From positions 1,488,001-1,552,000 of the forward strand of contig CP073694.1 of NCBI GenBank assembly GCA_018228705.1: DNA of 64,000 nt. Reading direction: 5' to 3'. The first letter of the stretch is position 1. Each line of letters opens with the position of its first letter. This stretch comes from Dysosmobacter sp. Marseille-Q4140. GTDB taxonomy: Bacteria; Bacillota; Clostridia; Oscillospirales; Oscillospiraceae. The notes beneath the pieces are model-generated. The model saw only the letters and a program-made list of their open reading frames with translations, searched no databases and was not told where the DNA came from. The translations under genes and the position numbers were made by a program. This document shows, in pieces, positions 1 to 8,021 of the stretch.

Positions 1-80
1 TATTCTTCCATGCAAAATGCAGATTTCGAGAAAATGTCCGCCGGGTGCTCTGCTCCGGCGGCGGAGAGGGGAATTTGAGT

Positions 81-1166
81 ATGATTCTGGAACGGTCCGA
101 TATCGCCCCCCTGTCCCTGGGGGCGCAGGTGCTGGGCGGCGGAGGCGGCGGCTCCGCCGAGCAGGGACTCCGGTCTGCCGCCGCGGCTCTGGAGATGGGC
201 CCCGTGGAGCTGATCCCGGCGGAGGCCCTGCCGGAGGAGGCCCTGGTGGCCACGGTCTCCGGCGTGGGGGCTCCCTCCCGGGGCGGCACCATGTACACCA
301 GCGCCCACTACCTCCGGGCCCTGGAACTGCTGGAGCAGCGTCTGGGGCAGGCCGTGGCGGCCTTCATCCCCTCCGAGATGGGCGGCAACGCGGCCTTCGG
401 CCCCTTTCTGACGGCGGCGGCCCGGGGCCTGCCTCTGGTGGACGCGGCCTGCGACGGCCGGGCCCACCCCCTGGGAACCATGGGCTCCCTGGGTCTGACC
501 CGAGAGCCGGCGTACCTATCCATACAGGCCGCCTGCGGCGGCAGCCGGGCCGACGGCACCTACACGGAACTGGCCTGTACCGGCTCCGTGGCCACCGCCG
601 CCGGCCTGTGCCGTCAAGCGGCAGATCTGGCGGGCGGCCGGGTGGCTGTGGTCCGCAACCCCGTGACCGCCGGGTATCTGCTCCGGACCGGCGCCCTGGG
701 CACCTACACCCAGGCCCTGGCCCTGGGCCGGGCCATGGAGGGGGCCGCTCCGGCGGACCGCCCGGAGGCCGCCATGGAGACGCTGGGAGGCCGGGTGGTG
801 CTGCGGGGCCGGGTGACGGGGTACCGCCTGATCTCAGAGGGCGGTCTGGACCATGGCGAGGCCCTGGTGAGCAGCAGACAGGGCACCTGTCATCTGACCT
901 TTTACAATGAGTACATGACCCTGGAGACAGAGGGGGAGCGGCTGGCCACCTTCCCGGACCTGATCGCCACCTTTGACGCCGTCACCGGCGCCGTGGTGAC
1001 TACCGCCGCCCTGCGGGAGGGTATGGAGATCGCGGTGACTGCGGCGGACCGGCACCGCCTGCTGCTGGCGGACGGAGTTCGGGATGGCGCCCTGTACGGC
1101 CAGCTGGAGCGGATCGTGGACCGACCGCTGGTGCCCTACATCCGGGACATTCTTCTGGAGGCATGA
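81..1166 (+). CDS. DUF917 / S-Me-THD family protein, first paralog
   Basis: A 361-residue protein of the DUF917 family, a group now linked to S-methyl-thiohydantoin desulfurase and related hydantoinase-type chemistry. The glycine run at residues 19-24 and the later motif GLPLVDAACDGRAHP mark the family, and the EMGGN signature is present. The ATG at 81 is chosen over the upstream GTG at 45 because a GGAGAGGGG ribosome binding site precedes it and family members begin close to this point. It is separated from the matching operon at 2356 by the IclR gene. The substrate cannot be read from the sequence; a cyclic amide or hydantoin-like compound is an inference from the family name and the racemase downstream. 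Confidence 0.85.
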   Translation: MILERSDIAPLSLGAQVLGGGGGGSAEQGLRSAAAALEMGPVELIPAEALPEEALVATVSGVGAPSRGGTMYTSAHYLRALELLEQRLGQAVAAFIPSEMGGNAAFGPFLTAAARGLPLVDAACDGRAHPLGTMGSLGLTREPAYLSIQAACGGSRADGTYTELACTGSVATAAGLCRQAADLAGGRVAVVRNPVTAGYLLRTGALGTYTQALALGRAMEGAAPADRPEAAMETLGGRVVLRGRVTGYRLISEGGLDHGEALVSSRQGTCHLTFYNEYMTLETEGERLATFPDLIATFDAVTGAVVTTAALREGMEIAVTAADRHRLLLADGVRDGALYGQLERIVDRPLVPYIRDILLEA

Positions 1167-1178
1167 CCTGCGGAGCCC

Positions 1179-1212
1179 AAAAAGCGGACGGAGGCAGCAG
1201 CCTCCGTCCGCT
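1179..1212. terminator. Bidirectional intrinsic terminator
   Basis: A perfect 12-bp stem (AGCGGACGGAGG, 1183-1194) with a 6-base loop lies between the convergent DUF917 and IclR genes. Read on the minus strand it is followed by TTTTT, so it is strongest for the IclR gene; the plus-strand tail is only CTTCTGTC. Confidence 0.8.
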
Positions 1213-1233
1213 CTTCTGTCATCCGGCCCCTCC

Positions 1234-2046
1234 TCATCGGGGCGGCAGCTCCTCTGCCATGGGGAACTCCATACATCGCTCCGGCGCACCCAGGGCCCGG
1301 TTGATCTGACGGGCCAGCTGGCGCAGCATCCGCAGCCGGTCCCGGAACACCTCCGGCGTCATCTCCGAGAGGTACCCGCCGATGCTCAGCCCCGCCACAC
1401 AGATACCCCGGCTGTCGAACAGGGGCACCGACATGCCCCACACGTCCTTGGTGATGGCCTGCTCCGTGTAGTCGTAGCCCCGCTCCCGGATCCGCGCCAG
1501 CTCCCGGCGCAGGTCCTCCCGGGTCCGCTCGTCCATGAACAGGTCCTGTAAGTACGCCTCCTGCCGCTCCCTGTCCAGAAAGGCCAGCAGGATCCGGTGA
1601 GAGGCACCGGCGTGAAGGGGATAGCTGTGGCCCACGAAGGGGGTGTCGTTCTGGTCCTGGATGGAGCGGAACCGCTCCACCACCACGCTGCGCATATCCA
1701 GGCAGGCGGTCATGGTGACGGTGCAGCCGCTCTGGCGGAAGAACTCCCACATATAGCGGCTGGCCACCGCCCGGGCCTTGTGGGCCTGGAGGCCCCGGAG
1801 GCCCGCCGACACCAGGGCCGGACCCACCCGGTAGCTCTTGTCCTCATCCTGGATCAGAAAGCCGTGGGCCGTCAGGGTATACAGCAGCCGGTAAACCACG
1901 GTGCTGCTGAGCTCCATCCGCCGGGCCACGGCGGTGAGAGAGAGGCTCTCTCCCTCCAAAAACAGCTGCAATACCTCCAGGGTACGGCCGGCTGTCTGCA
2001 AATAGTTGGGGTCATCCTGATACTTGGCTCCGCCCGCTTTGTCCAT
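1234..2046 (-). CDS. IclR family transcriptional regulator
   Basis: A 270-residue IclR-type regulator. The N-terminal winged helix contains LTAVARRMELSSTVVYRLL near residues 35-55, and the C-terminal effector-binding domain follows. The ATG at 2046 is preceded by GGAAAGGAGG and is preferred to the longer in-frame start at 2142. The gene is divergent from the DUF917-aminopeptidase-racemase-DUF1177-AroM operon and is the obvious candidate to control it. IclR proteins of this kind usually sense a pathway metabolite and bind palindromes of about 15 bp; one such palindrome lies in the shared intergenic region. Confidence 0.9.
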   Translation of the reverse strand: MDKAGGAKYQDDPNYLQTAGRTLEVLQLFLEGESLSLTAVARRMELSSTVVYRLLYTLTAHGFLIQDEDKSYRVGPALVSAGLRGLQAHKARAVASRYMWEFFRQSGCTVTMTACLDMRSVVVERFRSIQDQNDTPFVGHSYPLHAGASHRILLAFLDRERQEAYLQDLFMDERTREDLRRELARIRERGYDYTEQAITKDVWGMSVPLFDSRGICVAGLSIGGYLSEMTPEVFRDRLRMLRQLARQINRALGAPERCMEFPMAEELPPR

Positions 2047-2152
2047 GACGTTCCGCCTCCTTTCCCCGCCTGAAGGCGGTTTTTTTATGATTGCTGATAT
2101 TATATCGTGTCCCGTCGGAAAAAGGAAGATACCTTTGCGCACAAACCGCGGC

Positions 2153-2181
2153 TTGACACCGCTACCCGCTTGTGATATCTA
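2153..2181 (+). promoter_or_regulatory. Putative promoter of the DUF917 operon
   Basis: TTGACA at 2153-2158 is followed after 17 bp by TATCTA at 2176-2181, which is preceded by a TG extension. It would give a leader of roughly 170 nt before the start codon at 2356. The -10 match is weak and rests on the extended TG. Confidence 0.5.
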
Positions 2182-2253
2182 TATAAATATACAGAAGAAC
2201 CGCAGTGTATTTGTATATTATGTACGATTTCCGCCGGATTTTCTCGTTAATTA

Positions 2254-2268
2254 TTCCGATTATCGGAA
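2254..2268. promoter_or_regulatory. 15-bp palindrome, candidate IclR operator
   Basis: TTCCGATTATCGGAA is a perfect palindrome around one central base. IclR-family operators typically have this length and symmetry. It sits in the 309-bp region between the IclR gene and the operon, about 70 nt downstream of the proposed transcription start, so it would act as a roadblock or serve the divergent promoter. Separate TCGGAA half-sites occur near 2115 and 2285. Confidence 0.45.
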
Positions 2269-2355
2269 AATTGCCGCTGACAGTCGGAATGTCGGTGCCG
2301 GAGGGTCCGGTGCGGGCGGATACAGCGGTTCCCGAAAAGAAAGAAGAGGATCACG

Positions 2356-3444
2356 ATGAAACAGGAAAAACGTCTGCTGGACCGCCAGACGGGCCGCTGG
2401 GCCATGCTGGGCGGCTGTCTGCTGGGCGGCGGCGGAGGCGGCTCCTTTGCCATGGGCCAAATGCTGCTGGAAAAGCTGGAGTCCATGCCGCCGCTGTACC
2501 TCACGCCTTTGGAGGAGATCGACCCGGAGGCCACCGTGCTCTCCGTGTCCCTGGTGGGCGCTCCCGCCGCCAAGGAGCAGTTCCTGACCCCCGAGGATAT
2601 GATCCGCACGGTGGAGCTGTTCCAGCGCAACGCCGGCAGCGCGCCCCTGGCCGCCGTCATGACCAATGAGAACGGCTGGTGTGCCACGGTCAACGGCTGG
2701 GTGCAGGCGGCGGCTCTGGGACTGCCCCTGGTGGACGCCCAGTGCAACGGCCGGGCCCATCCCACCGGCGTCATGGGCAGCATGAACCTCCACCGGCTGC
2801 CCGGCTACGTCACCACCATGACCTGCGCCGGCGGCAATCCGGCCACGGGCCGGTATGTGGAGGGCGTGTTCCGGGGCACCATCGACGCCACTGCCCGGCT
2901 GGTCCGTGCCGCCTCCGTGGAGGCCGGCGGCGTGGTGGGCGTGGCCCGCAACCCGGTTACCGCCGCCTACGTCCGGGAAAACGGCGCCGTGGGCGGCATC
3001 TCCCAGGCCATCCAGCTGGGCCAGGTGTACGAGCAGGGCCTGGAAGTCTCTCCCCAGAAGGCCGTGGAGGCCGCGGCGGAGTTCCTGCACGGCCGGGTGC
3101 TGTGCAGGGGCGCCGTGGAGCACTACACCCTCCGGGGCGAGGGCGGCTTCGACGTGGGCACCGTCACCGTGGACGGCCACGAGCTGACCTTCTGGAACGA
3201 GTACATGACCCTGGACGCCCCCGACGGCAGCCGCGTGGCCACCTTCCCGGACCTCATCATGACCGTGGACGCCGCCACCGGCCGGCCCCTGCCCTCCTCC
3301 GACATCCGGGAGGGCCAGGAAGTCTTTGTGCTGACCACCCACAACCGCAACCTGAACCTGTCCCCCACCATGCACGACCGGGAGCTGCTGGCCCAGGCCG
3401 AGGAGATCATCCGCCGGCCCATGCTGGAGCCCCTGGGACTGTGA
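2356..3444 (+). CDS. DUF917 / S-Me-THD family protein, second paralog
   Basis: A 362-residue paralog of the gene at 81. It shares the N-terminal glycine-rich segment and the GLPLVDAQCNGRAHP motif. At the position where the first copy has EMGGNAAFG, this copy reads NENGWCATVNG, so a conserved active-site-like segment has diverged. AAGAAGAGGA precedes the ATG. It is the first gene of a run of six closely spaced plus-strand genes. The two copies may handle related substrates or form a hetero-oligomer; the sequence does not decide between these. Confidence 0.85.
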   Translation: MKQEKRLLDRQTGRWAMLGGCLLGGGGGGSFAMGQMLLEKLESMPPLYLTPLEEIDPEATVLSVSLVGAPAAKEQFLTPEDMIRTVELFQRNAGSAPLAAVMTNENGWCATVNGWVQAAALGLPLVDAQCNGRAHPTGVMGSMNLHRLPGYVTTMTCAGGNPATGRYVEGVFRGTIDATARLVRAASVEAGGVVGVARNPVTAAYVRENGAVGGISQAIQLGQVYEQGLEVSPQKAVEAAAEFLHGRVLCRGAVEHYTLRGEGGFDVGTVTVDGHELTFWNEYMTLDAPDGSRVATFPDLIMTVDAATGRPLPSSDIREGQEVFVLTTHNRNLNLSPTMHDRELLAQAEEIIRRPMLEPLGL

Positions 3445-3467
3445 ACGAGAAAGGAAGCTGACACAAC

Positions 3468-4409
3468 ATGGAACTCCGAGAGATCGCCAAGCGCATGATG
3501 GTCTCCTGCCTGAACGTCCGGGCGGGCGAGCAGGTGCTGATCATCACTGACGACAAAAAGCTCCCCATCGGCACCGCCCTCTACAACGCCGCCCAGGATC
3601 TGGGCGCCGAGGCCCTGCTGATGACCATGACCCCCCGGCAGGTCAGCGGCGAGGAGCCCCCCGCCGCCGTGGCCGCCGCCATGAAGGCCGCCGACGTGGT
3701 CATCGCCCCCATGGCTACCTCCATCACCCACACCCGGGCCAAGATCGAGGCCGCCAAGGCCGGCGCCCGGGTGGCCACCATGCCCAACATCACTGAGGAT
3801 ATGTTCAGCCAGGGCGCCATGACCGCCGACTACGACCAGGTCATGGACCTGACGCTGCGGGTGACGGAGCTGCTGACCAAGGCCGCCACCGCCCGGATCG
3901 AGAAGGACGGCTGCGTGCTGACCCTGGACCTGACCGGCCGCCCCGGCATCCCCAGCCCCGGTGTGTACCGGGAGAAGGGCCAGTCCGGCAACCTGCCCTC
4001 CGGCGAAGCCTACATCGCCCCCCTGGAGGACGGCTCCAACGGCGAGATGGTCATTGACGGGTCCATGGTGGGCCTGGGCAAGCTGGACGAGCCCCTGCGC
4101 GTGCGGGTGGAGGGCGGCAAGCTGAAGGAGATCACCGGCCCCGGCGCCGAGAAGCTGGGCGTCCTGCTGGCCAACGACCGCAACGCCACGCTGTGCGAGC
4201 TGGGCATCGGCACCAACCACGCCGCCCGGGTCACCGGCATCATCCTGGAGGACGAGAAGGCCTACCACACCGTCCACATCGCCTTCGGCACCAACATCGG
4301 CTTCCAGGGCACCAACAAGGCCGACTGCCACATAGACGGCGTGATCCTCAACCCCACGCTGTACCTCGACGACCAGCTGATCCTGAAGGACGGCGAGTTC
4401 GTCATCTGA
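3468..4409 (+). CDS. M29 aminopeptidase / NicX-like metalloenzyme
   Basis: A 313-residue member of the thermophilic aminopeptidase M29 superfamily, which also contains the ring-cleaving 2,5-dihydroxypyridine dioxygenase NicX. Candidate metal ligands are visible in the C-terminal half: E244 (CELGIG), E261 or E263 (LEDEKA), H270 (VHIAFG), and H288 with D290 (CHIDG). It starts 23 bp after the second DUF917 gene, so it is almost certainly cotranscribed. In this context a hydrolytic or ring-opening role on a small cyclic compound is as plausible as peptide cleavage. That is inference from neighbours. Confidence 0.75.
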   Translation: MELREIAKRMMVSCLNVRAGEQVLIITDDKKLPIGTALYNAAQDLGAEALLMTMTPRQVSGEEPPAAVAAAMKAADVVIAPMATSITHTRAKIEAAKAGARVATMPNITEDMFSQGAMTADYDQVMDLTLRVTELLTKAATARIEKDGCVLTLDLTGRPGIPSPGVYREKGQSGNLPSGEAYIAPLEDGSNGEMVIDGSMVGLGKLDEPLRVRVEGGKLKEITGPGAEKLGVLLANDRNATLCELGIGTNHAARVTGIILEDEKAYHTVHIAFGTNIGFQGTNKADCHIDGVILNPTLYLDDQLILKDGEFVI

Positions 4410-4444
4410 GCGTCAACCACATCAAAAAATTGGGAGGCGAGCGC

Positions 4445-5128
4445 ATGAATACATACAAAATCGGCGTGATCCGCGTGCTGACCACCGAGGACCCGGAGCT
4501 GCTGAACCTCCACGGCCGTCTGCTGGAGCAGTACTACCCCATGTTCCAGACCGTGTCCCGCTGCATCCCTGACCAGTGGGAGGGCATCCACGACGACGCC
4601 ACCATGGCCGCCGGTGTGCCCAAGGTGGTTGCCATGGCCCGGCAGATGTACGAGGAGGGCTTCGACGCCATCATCGTCAGCTGCGCCGGGGATCCCGGCG
4701 TGGCCCAGGCCCGTGCGGAGGTCCCCATCCCCGTCATCGGCGGCGGGGAGAGCACCGCCACCCTGGCCCGGTTCTACGGCGGAAAGGTGGGCACCCTGGG
4801 CATCACCGCCGACATCCCCGAGGCCTATCCCCGGATCCTAGGCGACGCCCTGATCCCCGAGGCGGGCATCGGCGAGGGGGTCCGCTCCACCCTGGATCTC
4901 ATGACCCCCGCCGGCCGGGAGGCCACCATGGCCGCCGCCCGGCACCAGCAGGAACTGGGAGCCCAGGTGCTGGCCCTGAGCTGCACCGGCATGGCCACCA
5001 TCGGCATCGCTCCCTTCATCCGGGACGAGCTGGGCATCCCCGTGCTGGACCCGGTGCTGTGCGAGGGCGCCGTGACTCTGTTTGAACTTCTGCGGCGGGC
5101 CCAGCAGCCCGCCCCGGCGCAGAACTGA
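4445..5128 (+). CDS. Asp/Glu/hydantoin racemase family protein
   Basis: A 228-residue protein of the Asp/Glu/hydantoin racemase superfamily. The two cysteines expected for two-base racemisation are present as SCAGDPG (C80) and SCTGM (C180), one in each half of the pseudo-symmetric fold. The ATG at 4445 follows GGGAGGCGA; a longer in-frame start at 4193 would run inside the upstream gene. A hydantoin racemase next to DUF917 proteins supports metabolism of a chiral cyclic amide, but the substrate is not identifiable. Confidence 0.85.
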   Translation: MNTYKIGVIRVLTTEDPELLNLHGRLLEQYYPMFQTVSRCIPDQWEGIHDDATMAAGVPKVVAMARQMYEEGFDAIIVSCAGDPGVAQARAEVPIPVIGGGESTATLARFYGGKVGTLGITADIPEAYPRILGDALIPEAGIGEGVRSTLDLMTPAGREATMAAARHQQELGAQVLALSCTGMATIGIAPFIRDELGIPVLDPVLCEGAVTLFELLRRAQQPAPAQN

Positions 5129-5166
5129 CATTTGACATTACATATATTTCTAAGGAGGAAGTTTCT

Positions 5167-6105
5167 ATGCTGATCAAACAACTCATCGAGGTCTACGACC
5201 TGCTGGACAGCAGCGTGGTCACCGGCGCCGACGTGGTGGCCTATCTCAAGGGCATCAATCCCGACGCCAACATCGAGACCTACCCGCTGGTAGGGCCCCG
5301 GGGCAAGACCGACATGGTGAAGGTCCGCATCCCCGGCACCGACGGCAAGACCAAGGGCGGCAAGGTGCCCACCATCGGCATCCTGGGCCGTCTGGGCGCC
5401 ATCGGCGCCCGGCCTGAGATGATCGGCTACGTCTCCGACGGCGACGGCGCCCTGGCGGCCCTGACCGTGGCGGCCAAGCTGCTGGACATGCAGATGAAGG
5501 GCGATTTCCTGCCCGGCGACGTGTTCATCTCCACGCACATCAGCCCCTTCTCCCCCACCCAGCCCCATGATCCCGTGCCCTTCATGAACTCTCCCGTGGA
5601 CACCTACCAGATCAACCAGGAGGAGGTCTCCCCGGAGCTGGACGCCATCTTCTCCGTGGACACCACCAAGGGCAACCGGGTCATCAACACCCGGGGCTTC
5701 GCCCTGTCCCAGCCGGTGAAGGAGGGCTGGATCCTGCGCCTGCCGGAGGCTCTGCTGGACATCATGCAGCGCACCACCGGCCGCCTGCCCTATGTGTTCC
5801 CCGTGAACATGCAGGACATCACCCCCTACGGCAACGACATCCACCACATCAACAGCATCATGCAGCCCTGCACCTGCACCTCCGCCCCGGTGATCGGCGT
5901 GGCCATTACCGCCGAGACCATGGTCCCCGGCTGCGGCACCGGCTGCAGCCACTACACCGATGTGGAGGAGGCCGCCCGCTTCATGCTGGAGGCCGCCAAG
6001 GCCTACGGCCGCGGCGAGTTCGCCTTCTACGACGAGGCGGAGTACGCCCGCATTCAGAAGCTCTATGGCTCCATGAAGCACCTGCAGACCCTGGGCAAGG
6101 AATGA
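5167..6105 (+). CDS. DUF1177 family protein
   Basis: A 312-residue DUF1177 protein, function unknown. It is recognisable by the segments LVGPRGKTD, STHISPFSPTQPHDPVPFM and a C-terminal cysteine cluster around residues 237-262 (QPCTCTSAP, VPGCGTGCSH) that could bind a metal. TAAGGAGG precedes the start. It lies 38 bp after the racemase gene and 59 bp before aroM. DUF1177, DUF917 and AroM genes are known to me as recurrent neighbours in amino-acid-fermenting bacteria; no reaction is assigned here. Confidence 0.85.
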   Translation: MLIKQLIEVYDLLDSSVVTGADVVAYLKGINPDANIETYPLVGPRGKTDMVKVRIPGTDGKTKGGKVPTIGILGRLGAIGARPEMIGYVSDGDGALAALTVAAKLLDMQMKGDFLPGDVFISTHISPFSPTQPHDPVPFMNSPVDTYQINQEEVSPELDAIFSVDTTKGNRVINTRGFALSQPVKEGWILRLPEALLDIMQRTTGRLPYVFPVNMQDITPYGNDIHHINSIMQPCTCTSAPVIGVAITAETMVPGCGTGCSHYTDVEEAARFMLEAAKAYGRGEFAFYDEAEYARIQKLYGSMKHLQTLGKE

Positions 6106-6111
6106 GATCAC

Positions 6112-6140
6112 GGCCCCCGGCGCACCCGCCGGGGGCCTTT
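6112..6140 (+). terminator. Intra-operon hairpin between DUF1177 and aroM
   Basis: A perfect 11-bp GC stem (GGCCCCCGGCG, loop CACC) is followed by only TTT. It falls inside the operon, so it is probably a partial terminator or mRNA-stabilising stem that lowers expression of aroM relative to upstream genes. Confidence 0.55.
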
Positions 6141-6164
6141 CACAAAGAAAGGAGCGGACACGCA

Positions 6165-6842
6165 ATGAAAATCGGCGCCATCACCATCGGCCAGGCCCCC
6201 CGGACCGACGTGACCAGCGACATCATGGACATCTTCAACGGAAAGGTGGAGCTCATGCAGCGGGGCGGCCTGGACGGCCTGACTGTGGAGCAGATCTCCG
6301 CCTTCCAGCCCCAGGAGGGGGACTACGTGCTGGTCTCCCGCCTGCTGGACGGCTCCTCCGTCACCTTCGCCGAGCGGTACATCCTGCCCCGGCTCCAGGA
6401 GGCCATCCACGAGCTGGAGGAGGCGGGCGCCCGGCTGATCGTCTTTTTCTGCACCGGCAAGTTCCCCGCCTCTCTGACCGCCAAGGTGCCCCTGATCTAC
6501 CCCTGCGACATTCTGGACCGGGTGGTGCCCCTGCTGACCAAGACCTCCCACATCATCACCGTCACCCCCTCTCCCCTCCAGGTGGAGCAGTGCCAGGAGA
6601 AGTGGGGCCAGTACGTGGAGAAGGTCACCACCATCCCCGCCTCCCCCTACGGCCCCATGGCCGACCTGGAATCCGCCGCCCGGCAGGTCAAAGACCTGGA
6701 CGGCGACCTGGTGGTGCTGGACTGCATCGGCTTCACCCAGGAGATGAAGGAGCTCTTCGCCCGGGAGAGCGGCAAGCTGGTGGTCCTGCCCCGGACCCTG
6801 CTGGCCCGCGTGGTCTCCGAGCTGACCGACGTGGCCCAGTGA
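6165..6842 (+). CDS. AroM family protein
   Basis: A 225-residue AroM family protein, named after the E. coli gene of unknown function next to aroL. The N-terminal motif IGAITIGQAPRTDVT is diagnostic. Two cysteines, C96 (FFCTGKF) and C187 (LDCIGFT), are 91 residues apart, close to the spacing of the catalytic pair in the racemase at 4445. This suggests, as inference, that AroM shares the racemase fold and chemistry. The ATG at 6165 follows AAAGGAG and is preferred to the upstream start at 6102. It is the last gene of the operon. Confidence 0.85.
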   Translation: MKIGAITIGQAPRTDVTSDIMDIFNGKVELMQRGGLDGLTVEQISAFQPQEGDYVLVSRLLDGSSVTFAERYILPRLQEAIHELEEAGARLIVFFCTGKFPASLTAKVPLIYPCDILDRVVPLLTKTSHIITVTPSPLQVEQCQEKWGQYVEKVTTIPASPYGPMADLESAARQVKDLDGDLVVLDCIGFTQEMKELFARESGKLVVLPRTLLARVVSELTDVAQ

Positions 6843-6875
6843 GCCGCCTCTTCCCCACCTGATTCCATACAGCAA

Positions 6876-6914
6876 GATCCCCGGCCCGGAGGCAAAGCCT
6901 CCGGGCCGGGGATC
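6876..6914. terminator. Strong convergent terminator
   Basis: An 18-bp perfect stem starting GATCCCCGGCCCGGAGGC with loop AAA, followed by GTTTCTCTT on the plus strand. It separates aroM from the convergent dehydrogenase gene. Confidence 0.85.
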
Positions 6915-6922
6915 GTTTCTCT

Positions 6923-7891
6923 TCAGTTTACCACATTATTGATAGGCGCGCCGGCCAGGTAGGCCTTCACATTGTCCACCGTACAGTCCATGATCCGCTG
7001 GCGGCTCTCCTTGGCCCCCCAGGACATATGGGGCGTGAGGATGCAGTTTTTGGCTTTCAGCAGGGGGTTGTCGCCCCGGATGGGCTCCGTGGACACCACG
7101 TCCAGACCGGCGGCGGCCACCTTGCCGCTGTTCAGGGCGTCTGCCAGGTCCTGCTCCACCACCATCTGTCCGCGGCTGTTGTTGATGATGATGACGCCAT
7201 CCTTCATCTTGGCGATGTTCTCCTTGTTGATGATGCCGGTGTTGAAGGGGAACAGCGGCATCTGGAGGCCCAGCACGTCGGACCGGGCGAACAGCTCGTC
7301 CAGCGTCACATACTCCACACCCAGGGCATGGCCTGCCTCGGTCTCCCTGGCGTCATAGGCGATCACGTGCATGCCCAGGGCCTTGGCGACCTCCGCAGTG
7401 TGGATGCCGATGTTGCCGCAGCCCAGCAGGCCGTAGGTCTTGTCCGCCAGCTCGATCAGCGGATAGTCCCAGTAGCACCAGTCGGCGCAGTTCTCCCATT
7501 TTCCCTCATGGACCGTCCGGTCGTGGTGGCCGATGTGGTGGCAGACCTCCAGCAGCAGGGCGATGGCGAACTGGCTGACGGAGCGGGTGCCATACACCGG
7601 CACGTTGGACACGCTGATGCCCTTCTCCCGGGCATAGGCCACGTCCACCACATTGTAGCCGGTGGCCAGCATGGCCACGAACTTGATGCCCGGGCAGGCG
7701 TCAAAGGTCCGGCGGCTGATGGGCGTCTTGTTGGTGAGGACCACCTCGGCGTCACCGATCCGGGAGATGATCTCCGCCTCATCGGTGAGGCTGGTGCGGT
7801 CATAGACCGTCAGCTCCCCCAGCTTCTCCAGTTCGCCCCAGCTCAGGTCGCCGGGATTTTCCGTATATCCATCCAGAATCACGATCTTCAT
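6923..7891 (-). CDS. D-2-hydroxyacid dehydrogenase (glycerate dehydrogenase / hydroxypyruvate reductase type)
   Basis: A 322-residue NAD-dependent D-2-hydroxyacid dehydrogenase. The Rossmann motif GCGNIG lies at 157-162 and the catalytic triad is visible as R240 (NNSRG), E269 (STEP) and H288 (TPHMSW). AGGAGG precedes the ATG. It is divergent from a CdaR regulator followed by glycerate 2-kinase. This makes hydroxypyruvate/D-glycerate interconversion the best-supported activity, though lactate or other 2-oxoacid reduction cannot be excluded from sequence alone. Confidence 0.88.
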   Translation of the reverse strand: MKIVILDGYTENPGDLSWGELEKLGELTVYDRTSLTDEAEIISRIGDAEVVLTNKTPISRRTFDACPGIKFVAMLATGYNVVDVAYAREKGISVSNVPVYGTRSVSQFAIALLLEVCHHIGHHDRTVHEGKWENCADWCYWDYPLIELADKTYGLLGCGNIGIHTAEVAKALGMHVIAYDARETEAGHALGVEYVTLDELFARSDVLGLQMPLFPFNTGIINKENIAKMKDGVIIINNSRGQMVVEQDLADALNSGKVAAAGLDVVSTEPIRGDNPLLKAKNCILTPHMSWGAKESRQRIMDCTVDNVKAYLAGAPINNVVN

Positions 7892-7973
7892 AGCGTTCCT
7901 CCTTATTCAATGCCGTCTGCGTGCTTGCCTTTTTCATTGTTTTCAGTATAATAAAGGTAAAATTGTATATTGT

Positions 7974-7985
7974 ATAAAATTTTAT
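7974..7985. promoter_or_regulatory. AT-rich palindrome in divergent promoter region
   Basis: ATAAAATTTTAT, a 12-bp palindrome, lies 36 bp upstream of the CdaR start in the 130-bp region shared with the dehydrogenase gene. It could be an operator, but AT-rich palindromes also arise by chance in promoters. Confidence 0.25.
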
Positions 7986-8021
7986 CTTGTTTCTTGTATT
8001 CCGCACAAAGGAGGGGCTGGT

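Noticed and set aside
1-78. Open frame from the window start to a TGA at 76-78, just before the first DUF917 gene
   Set aside because: It could be the tail of an upstream gene, but 25 codons without recognisable features are not enough to call it.
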